Assembly: GCA_025936195.1 (NCBI GenBank)
Contig: JAICTW010000022.1
Coordinates: forward strand, 1 to 11,511
Direction of reading: 5' to 3'
From: Flavisolibacter sp.
GTDB taxonomy: Bacteria; Bacteroidota; Bacteroidia; Chitinophagales; Chitinophagaceae
Length of the DNA stretch: 11,511 nucleotides
The notes under the pieces were generated by a model. The model made no database searches. It saw only the letters and a program-made list of their open reading frames with translations, and had not been told where the DNA came from. The number at the start of each line of letters is the position of its first letter. The stretch's first letter is position 1. The position numbers and the translations under genes are program-made. Shown piece after piece: positions 1 through 9,970 of the stretch.

Positions 1-3000
1 ACAGGTCTTGTAGTCCAGTCGTGCAAACCTCTTTCAAACTGGTAACCGAGCAGGGCTTCAAGTGTTTGCCCGTTTTGTATCCCTTCCAACAAATATTTTG
101 CTCTGCGCACTCTTTCAGAAGAAAGATTGACGGAGAGCGTTTCCTGATCTTCTGCATTAGCATGTGTAAGATAACCGTTACGTAAAATAGCTGCTGCCGT
201 AGCATGATTCAAAGATGGCGCATGGACATAACCTCCATTGCCTGCCTCTACAAAAAGATTGTCCTTGTTTTCGCGTAAAGATTCGGGCAGAATATCCTCT
301 GAAATTTTTGAGCGCTTGTGTCCTGGCTGCACATTTTCGAGATAGCCATACGCACCAAGATAAATGCCTTTGTTTCTTTTTGTATTGTCTGATGTAAGAT
401 TGCGTTGTGACTGCAAACGTTGTTCAAACAGTGAAGTTTGCCATGCATCTAATCTATACGATACCGTATCAATGTGTTCAACAAGAATTCTTTCGAGTCT
501 TGCAGTTGGGAGATCTTTGAGAATATTCAATCCCCATAAATGTTCAGCAAGATTTGCAGCGAAATCAGAAGTGCCTATATTGATTTGTGAATACACAAAT
601 GAATACAGCGGTAAAGAAGATTGTTCCGTAGTTACAAGTTTGTTTACAGGCGCCTGAAAAACTTCCCAGTGCGAAACCGTTGGCGCACTGCTTATGTTCA
701 TAAATTTTCTTGACCGCAACAGTTCATTTGCCACAACATCGTTTCTGTTCAGATAAGTGTAAATGCTTTCGCTTGCTTCATGCAACAAAGAATAAAGCAG
801 CATTAAATACAAGAGAGAATTTGGTTTTTGCGCTCCACCAAAATCCTGCTTTTCCAGTTGCGTAGCATCACCTGCATTTGTAATCAACCAATCAATATAG
901 TTTAATCCAGTGGCTTCATCGTAAGGTTTTATGAGTTGGGTTTCAGAAAGCGGTTCACTGTCAATCAAATTTTTATTATCAAGCCTTGTCTGATAATGCT
1001 GAAATATCAATTGTAGCAACAAGGGCACTGCTTTTGGTGTTCCATTCTCATTGGTTTCTGTGTAACCAAAATTTCTTAACAATTGCCGCACATAAATATT
1101 CTCAAAAACCATCTTCATCACATCCGCAAAATATTTTCCTCCCCATCCAAACTCATCAAGATTTTGCAGATAATCCCAGCTATAACCTACTCTCTGATAA
1201 AATTCAACAGAGTTGGGATGAAGACCAAGCACCTTCATCAAATTATCATTTGCATCGCCCTGTTTGCTGATATGTGCGAGTAAAGGAATTTTGTTTTGCC
1301 ATTCTGCCTGGAGAAACTTCAAAAAACTGTATAGCTTTTCGTAAAAAGAATTACTAAACAACGCATCAAATATTCTGCCCTGCGGATATTTCCATTGGTC
1401 AAAAGCACTTGTTATTATGATGCCATAGGGTTGGTTGCCAACTCTGATAGCAGCAAGCGGTCCACGACCGGTTACCATATTAGTAAAGTGACTGCGCAAT
1501 TGCAAAAGACCGTCATCATTAACCACATCATTCAACATGCTGTGCATGTAATATCCAAGCGTTGCAGCATACAGAGCCTTATTCATAGCAATGGCTTCTG
1601 TATGATCACGTAAATTGCTATTTTGAACAGTTTGAAAAATTTCATACTCTACGCCAAGATAATCTGCGAGGCGCTGCCCATCGGTAGCTTCGCGGAGATC
1701 TGTAGTTGCATTAAACAATACCTGATCTTGTTCAATAAACTTTGAAATATCTTCTATTGTCTGTTTTTTTGAATATCCCGCATCTTCTTCATCCGTATTA
1801 TTTGTAGGTGTTCCCTGTTGCACCAAGCTTAATCCTTCAATCGAGTAGCGATGGTTTTGAAGAAGGTTTTCTAAAATTTGTTGACTATCATTTTCATCCG
1901 CAGATAATTTTATTCCTAACACAAGCAACTGGTCAAAACCTGAAACTGCAGATTCACTATCGAGCCGTATTTTAAAGCCCATTCCTTTCTCAACCGCTTT
2001 GTCAAAATCAACCAACCATTGGAAATCTTCACTGTATTTTACACGATTATCATTTGGATCTCTTGTGAGTGAAGGATTATCTGCATCTTCCACCGGAGCA
2101 GGACCAAGAATCAATATATCATCGACCTGGTTTCCTATTGCTGAATATCTTAATTCACTTGTCCTGTAACCCATTATCACAAAACGATCGGGCATGATGC
2201 GTGTGTGAGGAGCCTGCGTCCAGCTATTTGGTTTTGTTATATCGAAAGTTGGAAAAACCAAATCACCTTCATTTTCAAGACCACCCGCATTATCCCAATT
2301 CTTTGGTTTGGTTTGTAAAGCGACCCATGCTGCTCTGTTAATGCCAAACTTATCGGTGATCATTTGCCATGCAGTTTGTTTCTTTGCGGCATCTCCTTTA
2401 GCTTTCCATATAGCTTTCCAATGTGCAGTGCCATAAGTGATTTCTGTATCAGTTAATACCCTTTCATGAGTAACCACCGCTATATCGTCAGGAAAAATGC
2501 GTACCCATAATTCGTTGAAATCACCTTCCTGTTTAAACTTTGTTTCAAGCCTTAGAGGTAACAACAGAATGGGAATATTATCATTCCATTCTTCTATTAA
2601 TTGTTGCGGAGTTAACCTGCCGAAAAGTTCACCAATCGTACTAATAAGCACTTGATTCTTTTCTTTTGATGTGCCAATCGTATCAAAGATCTGGCTCTTT
2701 ATGCGTTCGAGTTCACCGCTATTATCAGACGCAAATTTTGTATTGTCTTTAATGGTGTTATCTAATTGTTCCTGTAACGCTTTGATGCGACCGTTTAATT
2801 CGTCTATTTGATTTTGCAAATCATCCTGCGACGGTGTGTTCGCTAACTCAGCGCGAATTTTCTCAATTTCTCTATTAATGTCTTCCTTCTTTTTATTTAG
2901 TGCATCCAGTTGCCGTTGCAGTGCTTCTTTTTGTTTTTCAAGCTCTGCTTTTTTCGCATCAGAAATATCGCCGTGTTGCAGTTCGTTATCAACACCTGCA

Positions 3001-3323
3001 ATTTTGTTTTCGATTTGTTCTGTTTCTGCAGACAGTTGCTGAAGTTGCGACTGCAATTCTTTTACGCGATCATTTAACAAGAGAAGTCTGTTCAGTTGAG
3101 ACGTTAAGTTGTTCAACTGTTCCTGAAGACCTGCCATCTCTTTTTGCAAACTATCAATTAATTCTGTTGTTGCTTTGTCATCTGCAATTTCTTTTCTGTC
3201 AGCCTTTTTCTGTTGCTTTTTTAGTGAGAGATATTTAAGCTGTAAATTATATATCTTCTCTTTCACCGCATCCCTGTCAGCTCTTGCTTGTCTTATTTTT
3301 TGAATGGATTCGGAATAGCTCAT
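1..3323 (-). CDS. Giant uncharacterised coiled-coil protein, C-terminus beyond the left edge
   Basis: The frame is open from the ATG at 3323 to the left edge without a stop, giving at least 1107 residues; the C-terminus is outside the window. Residues about 1-195 are rich in Lys, Glu and Gln with repeating Leu/Ile, a long coiled coil. A globular part follows, with LLLPLRLETKF near residue 252, PDRFVIMGYR near 378, GRGPLAAIRVGNQPYG near 618, VLGLHPNSVEFYQR near 697, a YLGAYGYLENVQP / GGYVHAPSLNHA block near 1015-1055, and LLGYQFERGLHD near 1093. From memory these motifs recur in large proteins of unknown function in other bacteria, including actinobacteria. There is no signal peptide, transmembrane segment or catalytic motif, so a cytoplasmic or non-classically exported structural protein is likely. 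The ATG lies 10 nt after the stop of the upstream gene, with A/T-rich sequence and no Shine-Dalgarno. The reading frame is sure; the function is unknown. Confidence 0.93.
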   Translation of the reverse strand, partial: MSYSESIQKIRQARADRDAVKEKIYNLQLKYLSLKKQQKKADRKEIADDKATTELIDSLQKEMAGLQEQLNNLTSQLNRLLLLNDRVKELQSQLQQLSAETEQIENKIAGVDNELQHGDISDAKKAELEKQKEALQRQLDALNKKKEDINREIEKIRAELANTPSQDDLQNQIDELNGRIKALQEQLDNTIKDNTKFASDNSGELERIKSQIFDTIGTSKEKNQVLISTIGELFGRLTPQQLIEEWNDNIPILLLPLRLETKFKQEGDFNELWVRIFPDDIAVVTHERVLTDTEITYGTAHWKAIWKAKGDAAKKQTAWQMITDKFGINRAAWVALQTKPKNWDNAGGLENEGDLVFPTFDITKPNSWTQAPHTRIMPDRFVIMGYRTSELRYSAIGNQVDDILILGPAPVEDADNPSLTRDPNDNRVKYSEDFQWLVDFDKAVEKGMGFKIRLDSESAVSGFDQLLVLGIKLSADENDSQQILENLLQNHRYSIEGLSLVQQGTPTNNTDEEDAGYSKKQTIEDISKFIEQDQVLFNATTDLREATDGQRLADYLGVEYEIFQTVQNSNLRDHTEAIAMNKALYAATLGYYMHSMLNDVVNDDGLLQLRSHFTNMVTGRGPLAAIRVGNQPYGIIITSAFDQWKYPQGRIFDALFSNSFYEKLYSFLKFLQAEWQNKIPLLAHISKQGDANDNLMKVLGLHPNSVEFYQRVGYSWDYLQNLDEFGWGGKYFADVMKMVFENIYVRQLLRNFGYTETNENGTPKAVPLLLQLIFQHYQTRLDNKNLIDSEPLSETQLIKPYDEATGLNYIDWLITNAGDATQLEKQDFGGAQKPNSLLYLMLLYSLLHEASESIYTYLNRNDVVANELLRSRKFMNISSAPTVSHWEVFQAPVNKLVTTEQSSLPLYSFVYSQINIGTSDFAANLAEHLWGLNILKDLPTARLERILVEHIDTVSYRLDAWQTSLFEQRLQSQRNLTSDNTKRNKGIYLGAYGYLENVQPGHKRSKISEDILPESLRENKDNLFVEAGNGGYVHAPSLNHATAAAILRNGYLTHANAEDQETLSVNLSSERVRRAKYLLEGIQNGQTLEALLGYQFERGLHDWTTRP

Positions 3324-3333
3324 TGAAAAATTT

Positions 3334-6300
3334 TTAGTTATCCAGATTTTCAAGCATCTCTTTAGCATGAACTGCAATCATCACAGGTTTTTGATAGAGG
3401 ATATAAGCCATCATAGCGGAATTATTACCCCATTGATTAATATCCTCACCCGCTCCTGTTGGTGTAAATCCTGTTGGTTTAATACTTGTGCTGATAAACC
3501 CTTTAACTGGGCTGTATTTATCCCATGATACATCGTCCCATGTAGGATGTGCCGGATCATCAGGTTCGTAGTTGATGTCCATTCCAAAACGCGGTTCTCC
3601 GGGTATTTGCTGAATGATAAAATAATATCCCCAGTCATCATTTTCATTTTGCGGATCATCTGCACCACGTGCCTGCGGAATGGTAAGATCAAACCCAAAA
3701 AATTTTATATCAGGATTTACGTCTGCTTTAAAAATTGGAAATTTAATTTCTGCTTTCATCTCATCTTCTGTTTGAACTTCAATAATCACAGGTTCATGAG
3801 ACGCATCGGGTGTGCCATGACTATCTTTAAAAATATGCGCCTTTTGTGCGTAAACAATTGTGTTCGGATATTTCTTAAACAGTTCACCTTTTACAACAAG
3901 CACTACTTGTTTTTTACCACCGAGATTGCGGTTATTATGATTACCGAGTTCAGATGTGCTGAACCATTTGTCTAATGGAATAATGTCTTTATATTTTTCA
4001 GTTAACTGCTCTTGTGTTAATCCGGTTTCATTTGTTATGATACCTTTTACATCCCAGAATTGACGAAAGTAGCTGCCGCGCTTGTCTGTGGGATATTCGC
4101 GCCACAACAACTCTTTACCAAATTCATGATTTAATCCAACCATATATGATTCGATAAACGGAGGATTGGTAACGAGAAGAGAAATAGTGTTTGGCGGAAT
4201 AAGATTGAGATTTGGAATGAGCAGTTCTGAAGAAATATCGCGCAGCTTTTCATACATCGGGCCTTCAAAATCGGGGTAAGCCATTGCGGGTACAAGATGC
4301 TCCCAATTTAGCAGCCATTCCTGATTGAAAGAAAAATAAACAAGAGAGGCAAGCATGCGCGGAAATACAAGTTTCGGATCAGTTGCTACTTGCAATTTTT
4401 CATAAGCATTTGTAATATCAAACGGAACAAAAACTTTTTCAGGCGCTTTTATCGATAAGCGTTTGTTTAAATTGATCGCAGCCGCACGAAAATTTTTTGC
4501 TTCCAAACTATCTTGTCCTGCGGCAGCAGGAGTAAATGTTGTTACCGTCGAAAAATGAATAGCATTAGAAGATGAAGAACTGCTGGTATTTGTTTGTGTT
4601 ACAGTAGTGCCGCTTGTACTTGTTACAGGAACAACAGGATCTGTTTCAGTAAAAACAAAATTGCTTCTCGGAGGAACTTTTTCCAGAGTTGTTACAAGTG
4701 TAGCAGGATCATTAATTGCAGTGTTTTCTGTAAGTTGATTTTTCAATTTGTTGGAATAAAAATAAAGAGCAACGGCGGCAATTGCAATAATCAAACATAC
4801 GAGCCATGCACCACTCACGATAGCAATTATCAATAACAATACAAGCAAAACAATAAGAAGCAACATATTATTCTTAAGCAAAAATTTTATAAACGGGCTT
4901 AACTTTTCTGCAGGCAACCCGGCTGTAACTTTATCAATACGAGTAATATTATCGGGAGCTTGCTTAGGAGGCGCGGCACTTACTTTACCGCTGTTGAGAT
5001 CTTGCAGCAGCTTAACATGACTAAAAGTCGTATCGGCATTTTTTAATTTCTCGTAATATGCGCCTCTCGGTCTTATGAGACGTCTGAAACTCGCACTTAC
5101 TGCAGCAGTTTGAATGTTGCTTTGCTGCATTTGATAATGAAGGGTAGTTGGCGATCCTTTTACTTTCTTAAGAATAGGAGAAAAGAACAACAACGTTTTT
5201 TCAGGAGCTAACTTCTGAATAAAATTTTTATTGATAGTTTCCGTTACAAATAAAGAAAAGGAAGTAAACAAAATTTTTTTATTCGCCTCCAATATTTTTT
5301 TTACCTGCGCCCACGCTCTTGCCACATAATCATCCTGGTTTTTTTGAATTACACTGGTACCAAAACCGCCGGGAACTCGATTTCTCGGGTCTTTATTTAA
5401 AAGGTGCAACCAGCCATTGTTTGTAATATCAAGTTCATGCACCAAAGCATGGTTCTCGCCATAAATAGGCGGACTTACTACAGGGTCAGATGAATTGTTT
5501 GTTGCTTTTTGTAATTCAGCAGGAAAATTCAAAATAGATTGCAGTTGTAAAAAAAATTGTTTTGATGTATCTATCGTTAACGGTCTTGAGTGTGTAGTGG
5601 GTGATTGTAAAGCACCTTCAAGACCGATGATCTGCTGGTTATCTGCATCAGGTATAGAGCCAATATCTGTTCCAACAGTCATTCCAAAACCTGGCTGCGA
5701 ACCATCCATATCACGAATGCCAATTCTTTTATCCATCACCCTCGGTTCAAGCAATTTTACAAGCGATTCAAAATCCTCGTTTTCGCCTGTTCTGAAATAC
5801 CAGGTGTAATAGACAGGGAATTCAATATTGGCAGCGCCATCTGTCCATGAAGGTTGTTGTGCATCAGTGTTGGTTGTATCTTGTTGTAAACCTGCAAGCC
5901 TTCCTGTCTCGAAGGTTGGTATTACAAATGCGCGGTAGCCTTGATTAGATTCCAATTTGCGGGGATTCATCAGGCGGCAAATGATCTTGTCAGCATTCGG
6001 ATTATTAAGGTCATGAAGCGACTGAAGAAATTCTTCAAATTCAGTTGTTGAATTATAACCTTCATTGATATGCACATGCGACCATGCCCATGTTTGTGTG
6101 AGAGGGGGAATGTTATCTGTTGATTTTACAATCACAGTTGACAAAGGCGATCTGTTTTGATTGAAGACAAATTCGCGTTCTTCTTCTTTTTCTGAATCTT
6201 TTAATACCAACAATATTATCCACGGTCTAAGCTTGTCGCCGTTTGCTTTCGCCGGTGTATAGCGCCAGATAAAATCTTCTTCATAAAATTCAATGAATGG

Positions 6301-6567
6301 AAGATAGTTCGGTTCAAAATTAGTGATCCAGTTTAACGGCTCTGTGCGTACCACCATTTGCGGATTGATGCCAATAATATCACCAGGACCAAGCAGAGAA
6401 AAATCTTTGTGAATATTTTGCCCGTTAATTTGTACATCAACAGGAACTGTTGCACGTTCTTTTACAGACGGAGAGCCATCAGCCAGATTATCTGTTTGAT
6501 TAACGTTTCCTCCAATGCCATTCCTTAACCAGGAACTAAAAGTGTATTTTGCTACAGTTATGCTCAT
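3334..6567 (-). CDS. Giant uncharacterised protein with an internal transmembrane hairpin
   Basis: This encodes 1077 residues and I know no function for it. The N-terminal half (about 1-560) carries DFIWRYTPA...LRPWIILLVL (98-122), PVYYTWYFRTG (about 250-260) and a block near 368-422 with YGENHALV, KDPRNRVPGGFGT and AWAQV. Residues 568-604 are almost wholly hydrophobic, broken by Ser-Gly-Ala-Trp (585-588), which fits two short membrane helices with a tight turn. A Ser/Thr-rich linker including six consecutive Ser follows (about 645-671). The C-terminal domain has FFGFDLT near 955 and EPRFGMD near 991. From memory, the N- and C-terminal motifs match large uncharacterised bacterial proteins found near DUF6603 genes. 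There is no N-terminal signal peptide, so a membrane-tethered protein with both large domains on the same side is one model. Its ATG starts 1 nt after the stop of the upstream gene, implying translational coupling. Confidence 0.95.
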   Translation of the reverse strand: MSITVAKYTFSSWLRNGIGGNVNQTDNLADGSPSVKERATVPVDVQINGQNIHKDFSLLGPGDIIGINPQMVVRTEPLNWITNFEPNYLPFIEFYEEDFIWRYTPAKANGDKLRPWIILLVLKDSEKEEEREFVFNQNRSPLSTVIVKSTDNIPPLTQTWAWSHVHINEGYNSTTEFEEFLQSLHDLNNPNADKIICRLMNPRKLESNQGYRAFVIPTFETGRLAGLQQDTTNTDAQQPSWTDGAANIEFPVYYTWYFRTGENEDFESLVKLLEPRVMDKRIGIRDMDGSQPGFGMTVGTDIGSIPDADNQQIIGLEGALQSPTTHSRPLTIDTSKQFFLQLQSILNFPAELQKATNNSSDPVVSPPIYGENHALVHELDITNNGWLHLLNKDPRNRVPGGFGTSVIQKNQDDYVARAWAQVKKILEANKKILFTSFSLFVTETINKNFIQKLAPEKTLLFFSPILKKVKGSPTTLHYQMQQSNIQTAAVSASFRRLIRPRGAYYEKLKNADTTFSHVKLLQDLNSGKVSAAPPKQAPDNITRIDKVTAGLPAEKLSPFIKFLLKNNMLLLIVLLVLLLIIAIVSGAWLVCLIIAIAAVALYFYSNKLKNQLTENTAINDPATLVTTLEKVPPRSNFVFTETDPVVPVTSTSGTTVTQTNTSSSSSSNAIHFSTVTTFTPAAAGQDSLEAKNFRAAAINLNKRLSIKAPEKVFVPFDITNAYEKLQVATDPKLVFPRMLASLVYFSFNQEWLLNWEHLVPAMAYPDFEGPMYEKLRDISSELLIPNLNLIPPNTISLLVTNPPFIESYMVGLNHEFGKELLWREYPTDKRGSYFRQFWDVKGIITNETGLTQEQLTEKYKDIIPLDKWFSTSELGNHNNRNLGGKKQVVLVVKGELFKKYPNTIVYAQKAHIFKDSHGTPDASHEPVIIEVQTEDEMKAEIKFPIFKADVNPDIKFFGFDLTIPQARGADDPQNENDDWGYYFIIQQIPGEPRFGMDINYEPDDPAHPTWDDVSWDKYSPVKGFISTSIKPTGFTPTGAGEDINQWGNNSAMMAYILYQKPVMIAVHAKEMLENLDN

Positions 6568-6568
6568 A

Positions 6569-9500
6569 TCAATTCAGTTCAAATTGTGAAACAACCTGTA
6601 TCTGGTTTTTTAAAGAAGGATTTTGTTTGATGAAAGTATCATGCAGATAATAAGCTTCGGCTTCTGAAGCTGCCATTGCATTTTCAGTATGTAATTGCAT
6701 ATCGCTCACATTCACTACAGAATAACCCGGTTGTTTGATTTCTACTTTTGCAGGTGCATTTGTAGTGATTTTTTTGCTGACAGACAACGTGCTTTTTGCG
6801 ATGGCATTTCCTTTTACAAATACATTGAATGCATCAATTAAGAAGCGGAAAATACCGACTCTTAATATGAGGTTCTTTTTACGATGCACATAGCTCAATT
6901 CATAGTTTACATCTTTGTGTATATTAAATCCGTACGCGCTTGCGTTCGAGGTTTGAAACTCCAAACCACTTTTCATTTTTTCAAATGACTTGCGTGAAAG
7001 TTTTTCACTGTCACTCAATTTTATAAAGTTGGCTATGGCAAATTCCTCTGTTACATATTGTGGGGTGGCATCGCCGTTAGCAAGATGAAATATTGTATCG
7101 GCTGCGGGTTTTTTATTGCCGAATTTATTGATCTCCATTTCAAGCGGCACCACTTTCTGACTTACCGAAAGCAATGTGAAAGGATGAATGACAATCTGGT
7201 CTGGTGGAAGATCTATTTTCTTTATCGTAACATTTGTAGAAGTATTGGGTGGGAGTTCAGCACGCCAGTTACGATCATCATTCAGCGCCTTTGAAATGAG
7301 ATCAAGTATATTTTCCGTATCCTCCGGTTGCGAGGGTTCATCTTCTCCCCAAGTAACATCAAAACCAACGCTAATAGAAAAGAAAAGTATTTCAAGACTT
7401 GCATCGCCTTTTGCATTCCACGGTGTTGGACCGGAGAGCTCACAATGCACACTGATACCGGCAATTTCATCTGTACCCGAACGAAGTGCAAGCCCGGCAT
7501 ATATGTCGGCTATAAAATAGAATGGATTGAATTGCACCAGGAGATCATAACCCAAAAATCCATACACATTAAATCCCGCCGCTTCAGCATATAATTCTGC
7601 TCTTGCTCCAGATTGAACGGTATTAGAAGTAATGGCAAAATAAGTTTGTATCGTTATGCGTGGATTATCGCCCGACAATAATGAAATACTCAAGCGATTC
7701 ATGCCTGTAAGATCAGGTGGTATTTCATGGAAGGCAGGATGAAAGCCTCCAACTGAAATAATAAACATTGGCTGATCACCCCATCCAATGCGCAATGCCA
7801 TATCGCCCGAAAGGGTAAAGGTCAATAGTCTTGAATCGAAAAGACTTGCATTGAACCAAATGCCCTGTGTAAAATCAATTCCGCCCGCAAAATTTACCTG
7901 CAATTTCAGGATCGCAGCATCTTCGGTGGGTAATATACATTTTAATACTCCGAGGATTATTAATTGAGGCGATGGAATATCTATGATAATGCCAAGTTCA
8001 AGTGTAATTAATGTAGGTACTCCCCATCCCAGTTTTGCCATGGGAGCAAGAACAAAATGTCCTTCTACTACCGGGAAGATCGCCTTTAAATCACTGATGA
8101 TACGTGTAATATTTGCCACTATATCATCAGGAAAAAGAATACTGTTAACCGCTCCTGTTTTTACACCGATCTGTAAAGCAGTAACATCCGTGCTGTGATT
8201 CAATCCGAGTAAACCGCCAACTCCATTTAATGTAAAACCGAAACCCAATTGTATGGGAGTGAATTCAGCGGTGATCAATATCAGCAATGCAAAGCCGCTG
8301 CTACCGTCAGGCATTTTGGTGTTGATAATCCCAATGGCTTTCAAATCAACGATACCTTGAAAGCTTAGCTCCAGCGCACCAAAATATTCTCCTTTTTCAA
8401 AATCAAGATAGAGAAAGCCACCGCCTTTAATGGGACCGGTATCTAAGGATAACCCTACACCTTTTGGCGGTTCAAAACCAAAGTTGAGGTCTGCAAGACC
8501 TAATCGTCCTGCACCATTAGAAGGGAAGGTGATATTGATGTTCGTGCCGATGTGATCAACAATGGCGTTGAGCGGACCAAGTGTTGTGGCAAGCTGTACA
8601 GCCAATCCAATTTTGAGTGGAGCTTCGGTAGAAAAACCGATAGAAAAATATAAACCCTTAACCTGGATTATAATGAGGTCAATATATAGTGGGATCAATA
8701 CCTCTACGCCGCCGCTGCCTTGCAGACGCAATCCGTTTTTGGGATCCCAGTTAGCAAGCAGACTGAAATCCGCCTCTACATGAACCCCCGAAAGTATTTT
8801 TTGAATAAAGCCATCGCCTTGTGAAAAATCAATAACAAGTTTTCCTTCTTCAATACTGACTTGTATAGAAGGATTAACATCAACCCCGGAAGTGTCCCCG
8901 TTAACATTGGCTCCAATACTTCCTCCGATGCTTTTAGCTTGCAGTCTTGTTCCTCCCGCAGCGCCTAATATGATGATAGGATCATCAGGAGTTTTTTCTG
9001 CCTTTATTCCGAGCAATGTTTCAAGCGTGATATTGCCGCTTGGTGGTTTTATATTGAGGTTAAAGGGTGGTCTTAATGTGCCGGTTAAACCCGCAGCAAA
9101 AGCAGCATGAACATGCACTGTGCCTTTCCAGAGATCAGAAAAATTAATGGTTTTATCAAAGTCTGTGCTGCCTGGCAGGTTAAACTCTAATTTCAGTCCC
9201 GGGGGATTTACACTGTTATCTACTTCTAAATTGAAAACGTATGCCTCAAGAACCGGTGGTTGTCCGCCAACGGTATAAATTTCTGCCGGCAGTCCAATTC
9301 CTTGTATTAACGCCTGTATTTTTTGCAGCAATATCTTTCCATCAAAACCTGGGCTGCCCCATTGAAAGATCTGCTGAAGATATTGATCAGGTTTGTTTAG
9401 CAAATCAGGTAAGCGATCAAGGTTAAAACGCCTTGGAATAATGTCTTTCGGAAGGCTTAATACTTCAAGTTCGGGAGGAGTGACAGTTTCCTTATCAATC

Positions 9501-9970
9501 AGTCCAATAAGATTGAGTGAAGTTGTAAGCGCAGGCATCTTTTCATCAAGATAACCAACACCGGAATATTCGAGTATGCGCACTGCTAATTTTCCTGCCA
9601 GGTCCTGAATAGCTGCCCTGTCTGCAGGAGGAAGACTGTTTGCTTCTGAATGAACAGTATCACCTAAATCTTTGAGATTCGTAATAAGTTCCGCTATAGT
9701 TGCGATCAAATCAATACCGGTACTAATAATTGTTGCTACATTTTCTGCGGCTATGGCTGCTGCAAGCGCTTGTATTTTCGGTTCAAGATCAGAGGCTTTA
9801 TTGGCAGCAGCGGTAATTTTGCTGTTAATCCCGGCGCTGCCGGCAATAGCTGAAGGAAGTTCTGTTCCAAGCCGCACAAAAATATCAGGTCGCATCAGGT
9901 CTTTTAGCGGATGCAATGCTTTGCCCAATTCCAGTGCAAGCGATTCCAGTGTTCCGGCTGCGGTTGGCAT
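6569..9970 (-). CDS. DUF6603-type large beta-rich protein
   Basis: This encodes 1133 residues. Residues about 1-165 are Ala/Leu-rich and predicted helical. A long middle region (about 230-880) alternates hydrophobic and Gly residues in strand-like blocks. Marker motifs are GPIKGGGFLYLDF (512-524), GFGFTLNGVGGLLGLN (about 576-591), SNTVQSGARAELYA followed by GFNVYGFLGYD (about 780-810), and EILFFSISVGFDVTWG (about 857-873). I recognise this pattern as the DUF6603 family from memory. The C-terminal part, with HPFTLLSVSQKVVPL near 928, is a separate conserved segment. There is no signal peptide, clear membrane helix or catalytic motif. DUF6603 has no established function that I know of; a beta-rich structural or lipid/surface-binding role would be a guess. 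It is the first gene of a three-gene operon, with the next gene beginning 1 nt after its stop. The ATG at 9970 is preceded by an A/T-rich leader and no Shine-Dalgarno. Confidence 0.92.
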   Translation of the reverse strand: MPTAAGTLESLALELGKALHPLKDLMRPDIFVRLGTELPSAIAGSAGINSKITAAANKASDLEPKIQALAAAIAAENVATIISTGIDLIATIAELITNLKDLGDTVHSEANSLPPADRAAIQDLAGKLAVRILEYSGVGYLDEKMPALTTSLNLIGLIDKETVTPPELEVLSLPKDIIPRRFNLDRLPDLLNKPDQYLQQIFQWGSPGFDGKILLQKIQALIQGIGLPAEIYTVGGQPPVLEAYVFNLEVDNSVNPPGLKLEFNLPGSTDFDKTINFSDLWKGTVHVHAAFAAGLTGTLRPPFNLNIKPPSGNITLETLLGIKAEKTPDDPIIILGAAGGTRLQAKSIGGSIGANVNGDTSGVDVNPSIQVSIEEGKLVIDFSQGDGFIQKILSGVHVEADFSLLANWDPKNGLRLQGSGGVEVLIPLYIDLIIIQVKGLYFSIGFSTEAPLKIGLAVQLATTLGPLNAIVDHIGTNINITFPSNGAGRLGLADLNFGFEPPKGVGLSLDTGPIKGGGFLYLDFEKGEYFGALELSFQGIVDLKAIGIINTKMPDGSSGFALLILITAEFTPIQLGFGFTLNGVGGLLGLNHSTDVTALQIGVKTGAVNSILFPDDIVANITRIISDLKAIFPVVEGHFVLAPMAKLGWGVPTLITLELGIIIDIPSPQLIILGVLKCILPTEDAAILKLQVNFAGGIDFTQGIWFNASLFDSRLLTFTLSGDMALRIGWGDQPMFIISVGGFHPAFHEIPPDLTGMNRLSISLLSGDNPRITIQTYFAITSNTVQSGARAELYAEAAGFNVYGFLGYDLLVQFNPFYFIADIYAGLALRSGTDEIAGISVHCELSGPTPWNAKGDASLEILFFSISVGFDVTWGEDEPSQPEDTENILDLISKALNDDRNWRAELPPNTSTNVTIKKIDLPPDQIVIHPFTLLSVSQKVVPLEMEINKFGNKKPAADTIFHLANGDATPQYVTEEFAIANFIKLSDSEKLSRKSFEKMKSGLEFQTSNASAYGFNIHKDVNYELSYVHRKKNLILRVGIFRFLIDAFNVFVKGNAIAKSTLSVSKKITTNAPAKVEIKQPGYSVVNVSDMQLHTENAMAASEAEAYYLHDTFIKQNPSLKNQIQVVSQFELN

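Noticed and set aside
2836..3238. Plus-strand Ser/Phe/Cys-rich frames opposite the coiled coil
   Set aside because: They are antisense shadows of the Lys/Glu/Gln-rich minus-strand gene; their composition reflects complementary codons.
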